A stretch of 64,000 bases of DNA from NCBI GenBank assembly GCA_039654915.1, contig CM077598.1:75978041-76042040 (forward strand), written 5' to 3'. This document shows positions 21,268 through 30,912 of this stretch, piece after piece. The notes beneath the pieces were generated by a model. That model was not told the origin of the DNA. It ran no database searches and worked only from the letters and a program-made list of their open reading frames with translations. Position numbers and translations under genes: made by a program. How positions within the stretch are numbered: position 1 is the first letter of the stretch; each line of letters starts with the position of its first letter. Origin of the DNA: Aquilaria yunnanensis. Its lineage: Eukaryota; Streptophyta; Magnoliopsida; Malvales; Thymelaeaceae.

Positions 21268-24200
21268 TTAGGCGTAGAATTTTTTCAAGGCATCTGAATG
21301 CCAAGTGTTTTTCAATTCTACGCCTTCGGCGTCGCCAAGCTTGTACACGCCTTTTCGTACTTCGGCGAGGACCAGATAAGGTCCTTCCCAATTTGCGCGA
21401 AGTACTCCGTGAGATGGCCTTCGGGGTGCGAAGTCGGCCTTTCGGAGAACGAGGTCTCCTTTTTTTATTTCTTTTGGCCTGGCTTTTAAGTTGATAGCCG
21501 CGGCCACTCTTTGCTGGAAAGCTTTTCTTCTCAGCTCGGCTATTTCTCTGTGTTCGGCCACAAGGTCGAGCTTAGTTCTCAGACCGAGGTCGTTTCCGCC
21601 TTCATCAAATACTTGCACCCGTATTGAAGGCTGAACTATCTCTATTGGGATAATGGCCTCTGTTCCGAAGACGAGTGAGAAGGGAGTTTCCCCTGTGGCT
21701 CTTCGTGGCGTCGTTCGGTAGCTCCACAATACACTTTGGAGTTCTCCTGGCCATTTCCCCTTGGCTTCCCCAAGTCTCTTTCTCAGGCCGTCTTTTATGG
21801 TCCTGTTTGATACTTCCACCTGCCCATTGCTTTGGGGGTGAGCTACTGGGGCGAAGTGCATCTTTATTCCGAGGTCGCTGATGAATTCCTGGAATCCTTT
21901 GTCTATGAACTGGGATCCATTATCAGCTACTAGCACCCTCGGTATGCCAAATCTGCATACGATGTTCTTCCATACGAACTTCTGCACTTCTTTTGCCGAG
22001 ATAGTTGCTAGTGGTTCTGCCTCTACCCACTTTGAGAAATAGTCCACTGCTACCACGCAGAATTTCACGCCTCCGGGCGCTGTGGGGAGTGGCCCAATAA
22101 GGTCTATACCCCAGACTGCGAAGGGCCAAGGATAGTCTGCCGACGTTACCATTTCCGAGGGTATCCTCTGGATTTTTGCATGTCTCTGGCAACTACCGCA
22201 CTTCTGGACGAACTGTCTTGCGTCCTTTCTCAGGGTAGGCCAGAAGTATCCTTGGCGGAGTATCACTGCTGCAAGGGCATCAGTTCCAACGTGCGAGCCG
22301 CACATGCCTTCGTGGACTTCTTCGAGGACTATCTCAGTATCCTCTTCGCCCACACATCTCTGCAGCGGATTTGCATATCCTTGCCGATATAACTCTTCAC
22401 CAATCAGGAAGAATCTTCCGGCACGTCTTCGCAGTCTTGCAGCACTGCCGGCGTCTTCGGGAAGCTCATTCTCTGCGAGGTATCTCTTTATGGGGTCTTT
22501 CCACCCCATTCCCGAGGTCGTTACGCTTAGCACGGAGATGCTTGGATGGTCTAGCACCTCGGTGTATGTTTTGGACTTTGCTAAGCAATCTGCCTCAGTG
22601 TTATTCCGCCGGGGTACATTTTCGACCCGTACGGCGTCAAACTCTTGGATGAGATTTCTTACCAGCTCATGGTATTTTGCCAAGATGGGGTCCTTCGCCC
22701 CGTAATCTCCTGCCGTCTGCCGAACTACCAGCTGGGAATCGCTGTGAGCCCTTAAGCTTCTCACGCCAATCTTTCTGGCCAAGCGTAATCCCGCTATGAG
22801 GGCTTCATACTCAGCCACATTATTGGTGACGTTGAAGCTGAACTTGATAGCCTTCATCACCTCTAGGCCTTCAGGTCCTCTGATAACTATTCCAGCTCCC
22901 TGGTGTTCGGACCCCGAGGCTCCGTCAACATGCAAGGTCCATTCTGGCTCCCCTTCTTTCGGATCTGAGTGGTTCTCCTCAGTGGTGGGTATTTCGGCGA
23001 TAAAATCTGCCAATGCTTGGGCTTTTATGGCCTTTCGAGGCTCATACGTGATTTCGTGTTCGCCAAGCTCTATGCACCACTTGGAGAGCCTTCCCGAATG
23101 ATCAACTCTCTTCATGACATCCCGTAGTGGTAGACTACTTCGGACGATGATGGGGTGAGCCTGGAAATATGGTCGCAGCCTTCTTCCTGCAAGCACCAAG
23201 GCGTATATAGCTTTTTGAAGCAAAGGGTACCTGACTTCGGCGCCATGCAGGGACTTGCTGACATAGTAGACCGGCCATTGTTTCGGCCCTTCTTCCTTTA
23301 TCAGGACCGAGCTCACGGCCTTTTCTGTGACGGCGAGGTATAGTACGAGGGGTTCTCCCTCCCGAGGTTGCCGCAGAGTCGGCAGGCTGGCCAGGTAGAC
23401 TTTGAGTTCCTCCCAGGCCTTTTGGCAATCTTCATCCCAAGGATGACTGTTTCTTCCGAGGTCGCCTTCCATCTTTGCTGCCTTTGTGAGGACTTTGAAG
23501 AAAGGTCTACACCTGTCTCCGTACCTGGAAATAAACCTGCTCAGAGAGGTTATTCTTCCGGTTAGTCTCTGCACGTCTTTCACTGTGGCAGGAGTTCGGA
23601 ACTCAAGCAGAGCCTTAATCTTCTCAGGATTGGCGTCGATGCCTCTTTCGGATACCATGTACCCAAGGAATTTTCCCGACGTCACCCCGAACATACACTT
23701 CTCGGGGTTAAGGCGAATCCCGAAGGCTCTGAGCTTTTGGAAGGTTTCCTCCAAATCTGCAACGTGGTAGCCGGGCAGCTTGCTTTTTACTATCATATCG
23801 TCAACATATACTTCCATGTTTCTCCCCATTTGGTCTTTAAAGACCTTGTTCATCAGTCTCTGGTAGGTGGCTCCTGCATTTTTCAGCCCGAAGGGCATTC
23901 TTATATAGCAGTACGTTCCTCCCTCGGTGATGAAGGCAGTTTTCTCTTCATCTTCCGGGTCCATCCTTATCTGATGGTAGCCGCTGAAGGCATCTAGGAA
24001 GCTCAGGAGCCCGTATTCGGCCGTTGAATCTACCAGTTGATCTATTGGCGGGAGGGGAAATGAGTCTTTCGGGCAAGCATCGTTCAAGTTTCTGAAATCA
24101 ATGCACATCCGGAGTTTGCTGCTACCTTCTTTTGTGGCGATGACCACGTTGCTTAACCATTCGGGGTATTTGACCTCCCTGATAACTTCAGCATCCAATA

Positions 24201-26766
24201 GGCGCTGGACTTCGGTTTTCACAAAGTTGCTTTTGTGGGCTGAGATGCTTCGTTTCTTTTGCCTGACAGGTTTTGCTTCCGGGCTTACTTTGAGGCTGTG
24301 CTGTATTATGCCAGGGTTCACTCCTGGCATGTCTTTCGGCGAGTAGGCAAACAGATCTTTATTTTTTAGCAGAAAGGATACAAGATTTTCCTTATCACCT
24401 TTGGCCAAGCTCTTCCCTATTCGGGTAGATTGTCCTGGGACAAGATCTACTGCTTCCGTTTCTGCTTCTGGGGGATCTCCTTCTTTGCCTTTCTCCTGCG
24501 CCTTTGCCTCCACCGTTTGTGTAGAGCTGTTTGCCGGAGCCTTTCGTGTTTTTACAAACACCTTTCTTACCTCGGCTTGGTCGATGAAGACCTCTGCATC
24601 TCCATCCTTGGTGGCGAATGTGACAGTCAAGTACTTCACATCGGGGCGAATGTGCAGGTTCCCCTGAGTCTGCCTTCCAAGGATGGCGTTGTACGAAGAC
24701 GGGACATCCATGACGATGAATCTTGTCATTGTGGACGCGTACAACTCAGCTGCTCCGCCTACCGAAGTGCCTTTCATCATCAAAGGGAGGTCGATCCATC
24801 CGAGGACGGGTAGTTCGGATGGCCCAACGCCGAAGGTGGGCGTGGTGACAGGTTTCAGCTCGCTGCTGGTGATGCCCAGGCTCGGCAGTAAGTGCGAGAA
24901 TAGGACGTCAGCATTTGAGCCATCATCAAGCAACACTCTCTTGACGTCCCAGTTCCCTATTCTCGCCATTATCAGCAGCGGGTCGTCGTGGGGGAAGACG
25001 ACAGTGGAGCCATCTTTGCGAGCCAATTTCTTTGATGGACTTTGATACTCCATAACAGCAATTTCTCTGGCCTTCCGCTTTCTTTCCGAGGATGGGAGCC
25101 CCGTGGTGATGGTTTGGATGACCCCTACTGGAGGTGGAAGGCGCCTTTTTGGACTTCTGTTTCTCCGCCTGTCGGAGTCATAGTCCTCGTTTTCGGCCCT
25201 CTCTTCCTCCTCTTTTCTGCCTTTAGGGGAGGGCATCCGCAGATACTTGCGAAGTTGGCCCTGTTTGATCAGCGACTCTATGTACTTCTTCAGCTGGAAG
25301 CAGTCTTCGGTGTCATGACCGTGGTCGCGATGAAACTGGCAGAACTTCTTGGCATTCTTCTTATTATCGGCGGCCATGGCCTTTGGCCGCCGAATCTGCG
25401 TCCCTTGCCTCTCCAGCGCCATGAGAATGTTGGTCCGTGTCGTGCTCAAGGGTGTGAAACTTTGAGGTTTCTTTCCTCGCATTCGCCGTGGTCGACCTGT
25501 GTGTTCAGAAAGATACCGAGCTTGCTGGCTGGACCCTTCGGCGCGGTGATGATCAGACTTCGGCCCTGCCATCCTCAATTCCTCGGCTGTCATGTGCTGC
25601 TCTGCCCTTCGGTAAAATTCTCCGAGGGTCTCCGGGGGGTCCTTTGAGAACTCGTAGAACAGCTGTGAGTCACGCCGAAGGCCCCGTGTCATAGCGAGGA
25701 TGCGGATTTCGGGCCGGAAGTCCGGGACGCTGAGTGCTTCCCTGTTGAATCGTTCGACATAGTCTCGGATCGTCTCTCCGTTTCTCTGCTCTATGTCGAA
25801 CATCTGTACAGGCATTTTGGCCGTCGGCCTGCTCCCAATGAACTGCTGGGTGAAGGCTGTGGACAACTCCTGAAACTCAGTTATAGTCCCTGGGGGCAAC
25901 GAATTGTACCATGCTGTTGCTGGGCCCGTGAGGGTGACTTCAAAGCATTTGCACATGGTAGCGTCATCAGCTCCGTGCATTATCATGCTCCGCCTGTACT
26001 TCGTCAGATGGGCCTGTGGATCAGTCCGGCCATCATAGATCTCCAGCCTAGGCACTCTGAAGTCGCCTGGCATAGCTGCCTCAACGACGGTGCGAATAAA
26101 CGGGGAGCCATCTTCGCATAACGCCCCCGACAGCCTGTCCCAAACGGGTTTTCTGGTCACTTGCTTTTCCACTCTGTCCAGCCGTGCCAATATCCTTTCC
26201 ATAAGCGCAGTGGCGCTAGGACCATTTTCGCGGGAGGGTAATCGACGGCGCCTTTTCGGGGAGCGAGCTCGGCGCGGAGGGGTCAGGGCCCTCACCTCAG
26301 GCGACGAACTGCTTCGCTGTGAGACTCTCGGTCGCTTGGACCCGGTTTGTCCCACAGGCCGTTTCCCGAGGGCTATATCTTCTGTGGATGATTCTCCGCG
26401 AGGATCTCCACTTTCTGAACTGCGGTGTGTAGACTTGGGGCTTCTCTCCCGAGGGCGTGTTGATGAGGAGGGTTTCTGGGCCTGCGACTGCTGTGGCCAT
26501 CTTCGGTCGATCTGCTGAGTCATTTCAGCAACGACCGAGCGCTGAAAGTCCCTCAAGAAGCTCATGGTGATTACCAGAGGGCGGTCCTCCTCGGGCGTAG
26601 AAGTCTCTGGGAGTGTCTGCTCAGCAGCCGGTTGTATCTCAGGCGCGGACGAGGACCTTGGGAGTCCCTTGTCCTTAGAACGCCGAGTCTCAACGACGGC
26701 AATCTGCGAGCGGGTTCCCACAGACGGCGCCAAATGATGGCCCAGGGCCTCATCGTTGTGAGTCAT
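21268..26766 (-). CDS. Intact gag-pol polyprotein of element A (Ty3/gypsy, Tat lineage)
   Basis: A single 1832-residue frame. In order: gag core about residues 239-340 (PGDFRVPRLEIYDGRTDPQ...), zinc knuckle variant CQFHRDHGHDTEDC near 472 (CX2HX4HX4C), aspartic protease LLDDGSNADVLF near 609, reverse transcriptase about 880-1050 with YVDD near 987, Ty3-type RNase H about 1140-1260, a second RNase H about 1274-1392 (LHVDGASGS, DSQLV), then integrase with HHCC finger 1483-1522 and D, D, E near 1552, 1613 and 1648 (GIDLIGP, ADNGSQF, NGQVEVSN). Two RNase H domains mark the Tat lineage. The ATG is inside the LTR and translation crosses the PBS (HHLAPSVGT). No stop or frameshift is present, so recent activity is likely. 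The polypurine side is rearranged, so this copy may not be mobile now. Confidence 0.95.
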   Translation of the reverse strand: MTHNDEALGHHLAPSVGTRSQIAVVETRRSKDKGLPRSSSAPEIQPAAEQTLPETSTPEEDRPLVITMSFLRDFQRSVVAEMTQQIDRRWPQQSQAQKPSSSTRPRERSPKSTHRSSESGDPRGESSTEDIALGKRPVGQTGSKRPRVSQRSSSSPEVRALTPPRRARSPKRRRRLPSRENGPSATALMERILARLDRVEKQVTRKPVWDRLSGALCEDGSPFIRTVVEAAMPGDFRVPRLEIYDGRTDPQAHLTKYRRSMIMHGADDATMCKCFEVTLTGPATAWYNSLPPGTITEFQELSTAFTQQFIGSRPTAKMPVQMFDIEQRNGETIRDYVERFNREALSVPDFRPEIRILAMTRGLRRDSQLFYEFSKDPPETLGEFYRRAEQHMTAEELRMAGPKSDHHRAEGSSQQARYLSEHTGRPRRMRGKKPQSFTPLSTTRTNILMALERQGTQIRRPKAMAADNKKNAKKFCQFHRDHGHDTEDCFQLKKYIESLIKQGQLRKYLRMPSPKGRKEEEERAENEDYDSDRRRNRSPKRRLPPPVGVIQTITTGLPSSERKRKAREIAVMEYQSPSKKLARKDGSTVVFPHDDPLLIMARIGNWDVKRVLLDDGSNADVLFSHLLPSLGITSSELKPVTTPTFGVGPSELPVLGWIDLPLMMKGTSVGGAAELYASTMTRFIVMDVPSSYNAILGRQTQGNLHIRPDVKYLTVTFATKDGDAEVFIDQAEVRKVFVKTRKAPANSSTQTVEAKAQEKGKEGDPPEAETEAVDLVPGQSTRIGKSLAKGDKENLVSFLLKNKDLFAYSPKDMPGVNPGIIQHSLKVSPEAKPVRQKKRSISAHKSNFVKTEVQRLLDAEVIREVKYPEWLSNVVIATKEGSSKLRMCIDFRNLNDACPKDSFPLPPIDQLVDSTAEYGLLSFLDAFSGYHQIRMDPEDEEKTAFITEGGTYCYIRMPFGLKNAGATYQRLMNKVFKDQMGRNMEVYVDDMIVKSKLPGYHVADLEETFQKLRAFGIRLNPEKCMFGVTSGKFLGYMVSERGIDANPEKIKALLEFRTPATVKDVQRLTGRITSLSRFISRYGDRCRPFFKVLTKAAKMEGDLGRNSHPWDEDCQKAWEELKVYLASLPTLRQPREGEPLVLYLAVTEKAVSSVLIKEEGPKQWPVYYVSKSLHGAEVRYPLLQKAIYALVLAGRRLRPYFQAHPIIVRSSLPLRDVMKRVDHSGRLSKWCIELGEHEITYEPRKAIKAQALADFIAEIPTTEENHSDPKEGEPEWTLHVDGASGSEHQGAGIVIRGPEGLEVMKAIKFSFNVTNNVAEYEALIAGLRLARKIGVRSLRAHSDSQLVVRQTAGDYGAKDPILAKYHELVRNLIQEFDAVRVENVPRRNNTEADCLAKSKTYTEVLDHPSISVLSVTTSGMGWKDPIKRYLAENELPEDAGSAARLRRRAGRFFLIGEELYRQGYANPLQRCVGEEDTEIVLEEVHEGMCGSHVGTDALAAVILRQGYFWPTLRKDARQFVQKCGSCQRHAKIQRIPSEMVTSADYPWPFAVWGIDLIGPLPTAPGGVKFCVVAVDYFSKWVEAEPLATISAKEVQKFVWKNIVCRFGIPRVLVADNGSQFIDKGFQEFISDLGIKMHFAPVAHPQSNGQVEVSNRTIKDGLRKRLGEAKGKWPGELQSVLWSYRTTPRRATGETPFSLVFGTEAIIPIEIVQPSIRVQVFDEGGNDLGLRTKLDLVAEHREIAELRRKAFQQRVAAAINLKARPKEIKKGDLVLRKADFAPRRPSHGVLRANWEGPYLVLAEVRKGVYKLGDAEGVELKNTWHSDALKKFYA
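26715..26732 (-). other. Primer binding site of element A
   Basis: TGGCGCCGTCTGTGGGAA on the minus strand, two bases from the LTR end. It is translated as part of gag. Confidence 0.85.
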
Positions 26767-27601
26767 GATGACTGTTGAGGAGACTTCTAGGAGGAAGAAC
26801 GCCTGGAAGGTGGATCGCCTCTAGGAGAGTACCTGGAAAACTGAGAAACAGGGTTAGGAGGCCCCCGGAGTGTTTTTCCGGGGGGGGAGCCTCCGACGCC
26901 CAAGTCAGTGGTGGCCGGAAGAAGGAGAAAGTCACTAGCTCAAAGAGAAAGGCAGAAAAGTCTCGCCTGGTCTTTTCTCAGAGTATGGGAGCTGTATCTC
27001 CGGCCTGCCAACCTCCTGTCAAGTATTTATTTCCTGTATATATAGGAATACCTAGCCCGTTCAGATCATGACACGTGTGCGGTCGGATGCTCCTGAACGT
27101 CTGGGCGTAGGGGACAGATAGTTGGTAGCTAGATGGCCTCGAGCCTTGTGCTGAGACGGGCCATGATATGATTCTGATGGCGTCTGCGCGTCAGGGCGAC
27201 CTTTTACGTCTGTGGTGGGACGTGTCAGAGGCTTCCTTAAATGCTTCCTTAAATGCGCCTGCCGTACTCCCGAGGTCCCTGGGCGAGGTCGTTCTCTAGT
27301 TCGGACAGAGCCTCTTCGGGAAGCCTACCCTCAGTTCGGGGGTTCCCAGTTCCAGGGGGTTCCGCCTTCGGGGATATCATGTTCGGGCAGCAATGTCTGG
27401 TGCCACTTTTCCGAAGGCGCGTTGTTCACAACCTTGGGGGGCGAATGGAGTCCTCAAGTTTTACTGGCGTGCCGAGGCTCGGAGCTCTCAGGCTATCTCC
27501 CGAGGTGCATGATTCCACCTATTCCCGGGAAGCGCCAGTTCTTCCGGCCGTTGTTGTGGCAGGGTATTCGGCCAGATTGAGGCGACAGCCTTTGGCTATC
27601 A
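26735..27601 (-). repeat. 5' LTR of element A (867 bp)
   Basis: TGATGGCC...GGCTATCA, with the PBS at its left and target duplication ACACT at 27602-27606 on its right. The U3 carries CACGTGTCATGATCTGAAC and CCTATATATACAGG near 27040-27085. The gag start codon (26764-26766) is 32 bases from its end. Same length as the LTRs of element B. Confidence 0.9.
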
Positions 27602-27725
27602 ACACTTACAGAAGCAAGTACATTATTGTCAAAAGAAAAGACAAATGACAGCTTATATGTACAGGAATCATGACCGTGGCTCTCATCTTCCACTGATTTA
27701 TGTCCAGTAATGGCTTCAATGCCTT

Positions 27726-28274
27726 CTATAAGTCGGGGATTTGCTTCCCATCCAGTTTTCTTACAAACTGGCAAACAGGGTCGTTTACAGTCACATTCCC
27801 AAGACTGTAACGGTCTCGTTCTTTATGGTAAGTCCTCCACAATTTGACAATTTGACCTTGCACTTTTCCACAAGAATGCGTTTCAAGAGTCTCTCGGATA
27901 TCTTCCAGAGATTCCTTACGCAGGCCATTCTTAATGAATTTTCTTTTATCTTCACAATTTGTGGAGATGTATCCTAAAGAGTGACATTTAGTATTACAAT
28001 TCCATCGCCCACATTTATAACACACGCCTAGTCTCTTTGCTCTTCGCCTTTTGGCATAACGGCTTTTACCTAAACCGGGCATGCGGGGCATAAATGCATC
28101 TGGAACTTCACCCGCCAAATGGACCTTAGCTTCAATTATCCACTGCACATTATCGGGAATGCCTTTGCGTGTAAAAACTCTAATTCTTTCACATCTAGCA
28201 AGGTAGATCTTTTTAAGGACTTTTATTGGAAGGGAATGAAAGTATTTTCGCAGTGCAGAAAGAGTAGAATCCAT
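27726..28274 (-). CDS. Small basic Cys-motif protein, unit 2 (virus NABP-like in outline)
   Basis: 182 residues. The N-terminal 65 residues are probably helical (LRKYFHSLPIKVLKKIYLAR). Then come an arginine-rich stretch GKSRYAKRRRAKRLG at 69-83, the cysteines C85, C88, C93 and C97 (Cx2Cx4Cx3C), and a conserved GYISTN block. A C-terminal extension of about 75 residues follows. The order basic stretch, then CxxC pair and second Cys pair, is what I associate with the cysteine-rich nucleic-acid-binding proteins of carlaviruses and relatives (PF01623). The spacing between Cys pairs is shorter here and the C-terminus is longer, so this is a resemblance and not an assignment. Unit 3 is about two-thirds identical with the frame intact, which suggests selection. 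It lies in the sense orientation of element G. A likely role is RNA or DNA binding. Confidence 0.75.
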   Translation of the reverse strand: MDSTLSALRKYFHSLPIKVLKKIYLARCERIRVFTRKGIPDNVQWIIEAKVHLAGEVPDAFMPRMPGLGKSRYAKRRRAKRLGVCYKCGRWNCNTKCHSLGYISTNCEDKRKFIKNGLRKESLEDIRETLETHSCGKVQGQIVKLWRTYHKERDRYSLGNVTVNDPVCQFVRKLDGKQIPDL

Positions 28275-28394
28275 TGATGAGAGAAGAATTTGAGAGAAGA
28301 GGGAAATGAATCAGTTATTGTAGGAGACTGGAAAAACCGAATTTAGAAGTCACGGGGTATCTTATCCGCTGCTTAATCAGAAGGAAGAACACGC

Positions 28395-28401
28395 ATTTAT
28401 A
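28395..28401 (-). promoter_or_regulatory. TATA box of zinc-motif unit 2
   Basis: The minus strand reads TTTTCATCACTATAAATGCG, about 121 bases before the ATG at 28274. It is conserved with unit 1. Unit 3 has only a degenerate equivalent (near 29245). Confidence 0.5.
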
Positions 28402-28563
28402 GTGATGAAAAGGGATAACGTGTCGATTACACTTAGGGGAGCATGTACATCTGTCAAAAGAAAATGCAAACTTTTCCAAATATAACAAACTGTATGTACA
28501 GTAATTGTGACTGTGACTCACATCTTCCACTGGCTTTACGTCTAGTAACGGCATTAACGGCTT

Positions 28564-29112
28564 CTATGAGTCGAGGATTTGCTTCCCATCCAGTTTTCTT
28601 ACAAGCTGGAAAACAGGGTCATTTACAGTCAGATTCCCGGGACTGTAACGGTTTCGTTCTTCATGAAAAATGCTCCATAAACCAAGAAGTTCACGTTGCA
28701 CAGATCCACAAGAATGTGTCTCAAGAGTCAATCGGATATCATCCAATGAGTCCTTACTCAGGCCATTCTTGATGAATCGTATTTTATCTTCTCGATTATC
28801 GGAGATCATTCCTAAAGAACGACATTTAGTATTACAAGTCCACTGTCTACATTTGTGGCAGACTCGTAACCTTTTCGCTCTTTGCTTTTTGGCATAAGAG
28901 CTTCTGCCTATACCAGGCATGTGAGACACAAATGCCTCTGGGATTTCGCCTGCCAGACGAACCTTGGCTTCGATTAACCACGGCACATCTTCAGGGATTC
29001 CTTTGTGCATCAGAACTCTTAATCGTTCACAGCGAACTTGGTAGATCTTTTTTAGAATGTTCATTGGGAGAGAAGGAAAATATTTTCGTAAGACAGAAAG
29101 AGTAGGATCCAT
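28564..29112 (-). CDS. Small basic Cys-motif protein, unit 3
   Basis: 182 residues, same length and stop position as unit 2, about 68% identical by hand count. The motif is kept: GRSSYAKKQRAKRLRVCHKCRQWTCNTKC holds the basic stretch and Cx2Cx4Cx3C (shown here only to locate it within residues 69-97). C-terminal block NDPVFQLVRKLDGKQ is also kept. Most differences from unit 2 are scattered and conservative. It is the first gene after the long leader of element G. No good TATA box is seen upstream. The family resemblance and caveats are those of unit 2. Confidence 0.72.
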   Translation of the reverse strand: MDPTLSVLRKYFPSLPMNILKKIYQVRCERLRVLMHKGIPEDVPWLIEAKVRLAGEIPEAFVSHMPGIGRSSYAKKQRAKRLRVCHKCRQWTCNTKCRSLGMISDNREDKIRFIKNGLSKDSLDDIRLTLETHSCGSVQRELLGLWSIFHEERNRYSPGNLTVNDPVFQLVRKLDGKQILDS

Positions 29113-30459
29113 TTTCTAGAGGGAAGTAAAAGAAAGAAGAGAGGAAAGAATTAGTTATTATGGGCAACTGAGAGAACCGACTTGAGAGTCACGGAGTACC
29201 GTATCCGCCGCTTAACCGGAAAAGTAGATCCTACTTCATTTTGATGTGATAGATATTGTTTTTATCTTGGATATTCCATCGAGCTAACGTCGATCCAGTC
29301 CTCGATTATTGAATCCATTGTCCGCTTTTGACAAATTTTCAACGACAATATTTCTTGATGTCTACCTTATCTTTGACCACAGCTATCTCTTATCTTTGAT
29401 ACTACTAGCTGACGTCAATCCTGTCCTTCCAGGTGTAGTCTCGATTATTAAATCGATTGCCAGGCTTTTGACATATTGTCTACCTTATCCTTGAATTCCT
29501 GATGCGGGTTGGTCCCGCATATTAGGTGTGTATCCAGTGATAGATTGGTAAGAGCTGATGACATTGAGATCTCAGCTTATACTGCTGTAACTGTGCTGTG
29601 AATGTGATTCCTGTTTGGTCCTTGTCATGTAAAAGCCATGCATGCATGATGTGAAATGCATGAATCCAAAGCATGCGTAACTGATATTTTTTTTTTTGTA
29701 TGGATCTAGTTCTTTATGTCTTTGTTTTACTGGATCCTCTTTGTGATGGCCTTCTTGGACTATCATTGAATCTCTTTATGCTTCCCAGCTCTTGTCCATT
29801 GCCTCAAAAGCCCGGCTCTTTTCAAAATTCCCTTTTCTTGACTTGTTCTTGAATTTTGGCTTCAATTTCTTTAATGTTTGCCCGCCTTATACTTTATGTC
29901 TCTTTGGGTACTCATCCCTTGTCATGGATTTCATAGCATCAAAGGCTTTACTTTCAATGTCTGTCCTTTTTCTTGTGTCCGGGCTGACACATACTTATCC
30001 CCATGTTATAATCTGAATGATTGCTCTTCCTTGAGCTCAAGTTTTGACCCATAAGACTTGCCCCCTTATCTATTGAACTTCTTTGTTGGCAGTACTCCTC
30101 TTACGCTTCGTAGAGACTACTTTGCCCCCCTGAATATGGTATTTATGTGGATAAAAGGTATCATCTCGCCTTTGATTTAACAGAAGGTCGAGCATTTCTA
30201 GACCTTTGTGCTGGCACTTGATCGTAAATTTCTCTTACAAGAACCACATCTTATTAAAGAAAGACTCAAGCTATCTCATCACTTTTAAGTCTACATACAT
30301 TAATGAATAATGGTTTGGCCTTAAAGAAAAACTTTCATCAATTTGCAAAGCTTGACAAAGTAATTTACGGTCTTTGTTTTTAATTAAAATATCCTATCAT
30401 TCTTCCCTTTCCAACTCGAAGACATAAACTGTGCAAGGCAATAAGGTAGAAACATGATT

Positions 30460-30912
30460 CACAATACCAGCCTTTTAACTGAATGAGGATGATATCGAGA
30501 GGTAAATGTTAGGTGTGAGGAAAGTTAAGTTTGAATGTTTTTTTTTTTTTGTGGCAGTCTTTTAGCTGAATGAGAATAATATTAAGAGGTAAATATTAGA
30601 TCTGAGTAAAGTTAAGTTTGAGTGGTGTGAAAGAAGGGTATTTTAATACTACTCGTGAGCAGTATTAAATAAGGTAGAAGCATGATTCACAATGATAGTC
30701 TTTTAACTGAATGAGGATGTTCAGTCTGAGGAAAGTTAAGTTTAAGTGGTGTGGGAGAAGGGTCTTTTAATACTACTCGTGAGCAGTATTAAATAAGGTA
30801 GAAGCATGATTCACAATGATAGTCTTTTAACTGAATGAGGATGTTCAGTCTGAGGAAAGTTAAGTTTAAGTGGTGTGGGAGAAGGGTCTTTTAATACTAC
30901 TCGTGAGCAAAT
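30460..30912. repeat. Tandem repeats with AATACT...AGTATT dyad, 124-bp unit
   Basis: The last two units are essentially identical and 124 bp apart (AAGGTAGAAGCATGATTCAC at 30671 and 30795). Two older, diverged units precede them. Each unit carries TTTTAATACTACTCGTGAGC followed by AGTATTAA, a six-base stem. Confidence 0.85.

Noticed and set aside
22304..26518. Plus-strand ORFs of 80-200 codons opposite gag-pol of A (and mirrored in B)
   Set aside because: Frames antisense to a long GC-rich coding region. They have no independent motifs and match the pol codons base for base.
27493..27774. Second reading frame past the zinc-motif stop (PVCKKTGWEANPR...)
   Set aside because: Kept in part in all three units, but unit 3 has an upstream stop and unit 2 runs into the LTR. 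The shared DNA explains it, and I could not show coding selection.
27726..29112. Zinc-motif genes as a retroviral gag nucleocapsid
   Set aside because: The Cys pattern Cx2Cx4Cx3C is not the CX2CX4HX4C knuckle, there is no gag core upstream, and each unit is a closed small ORF.
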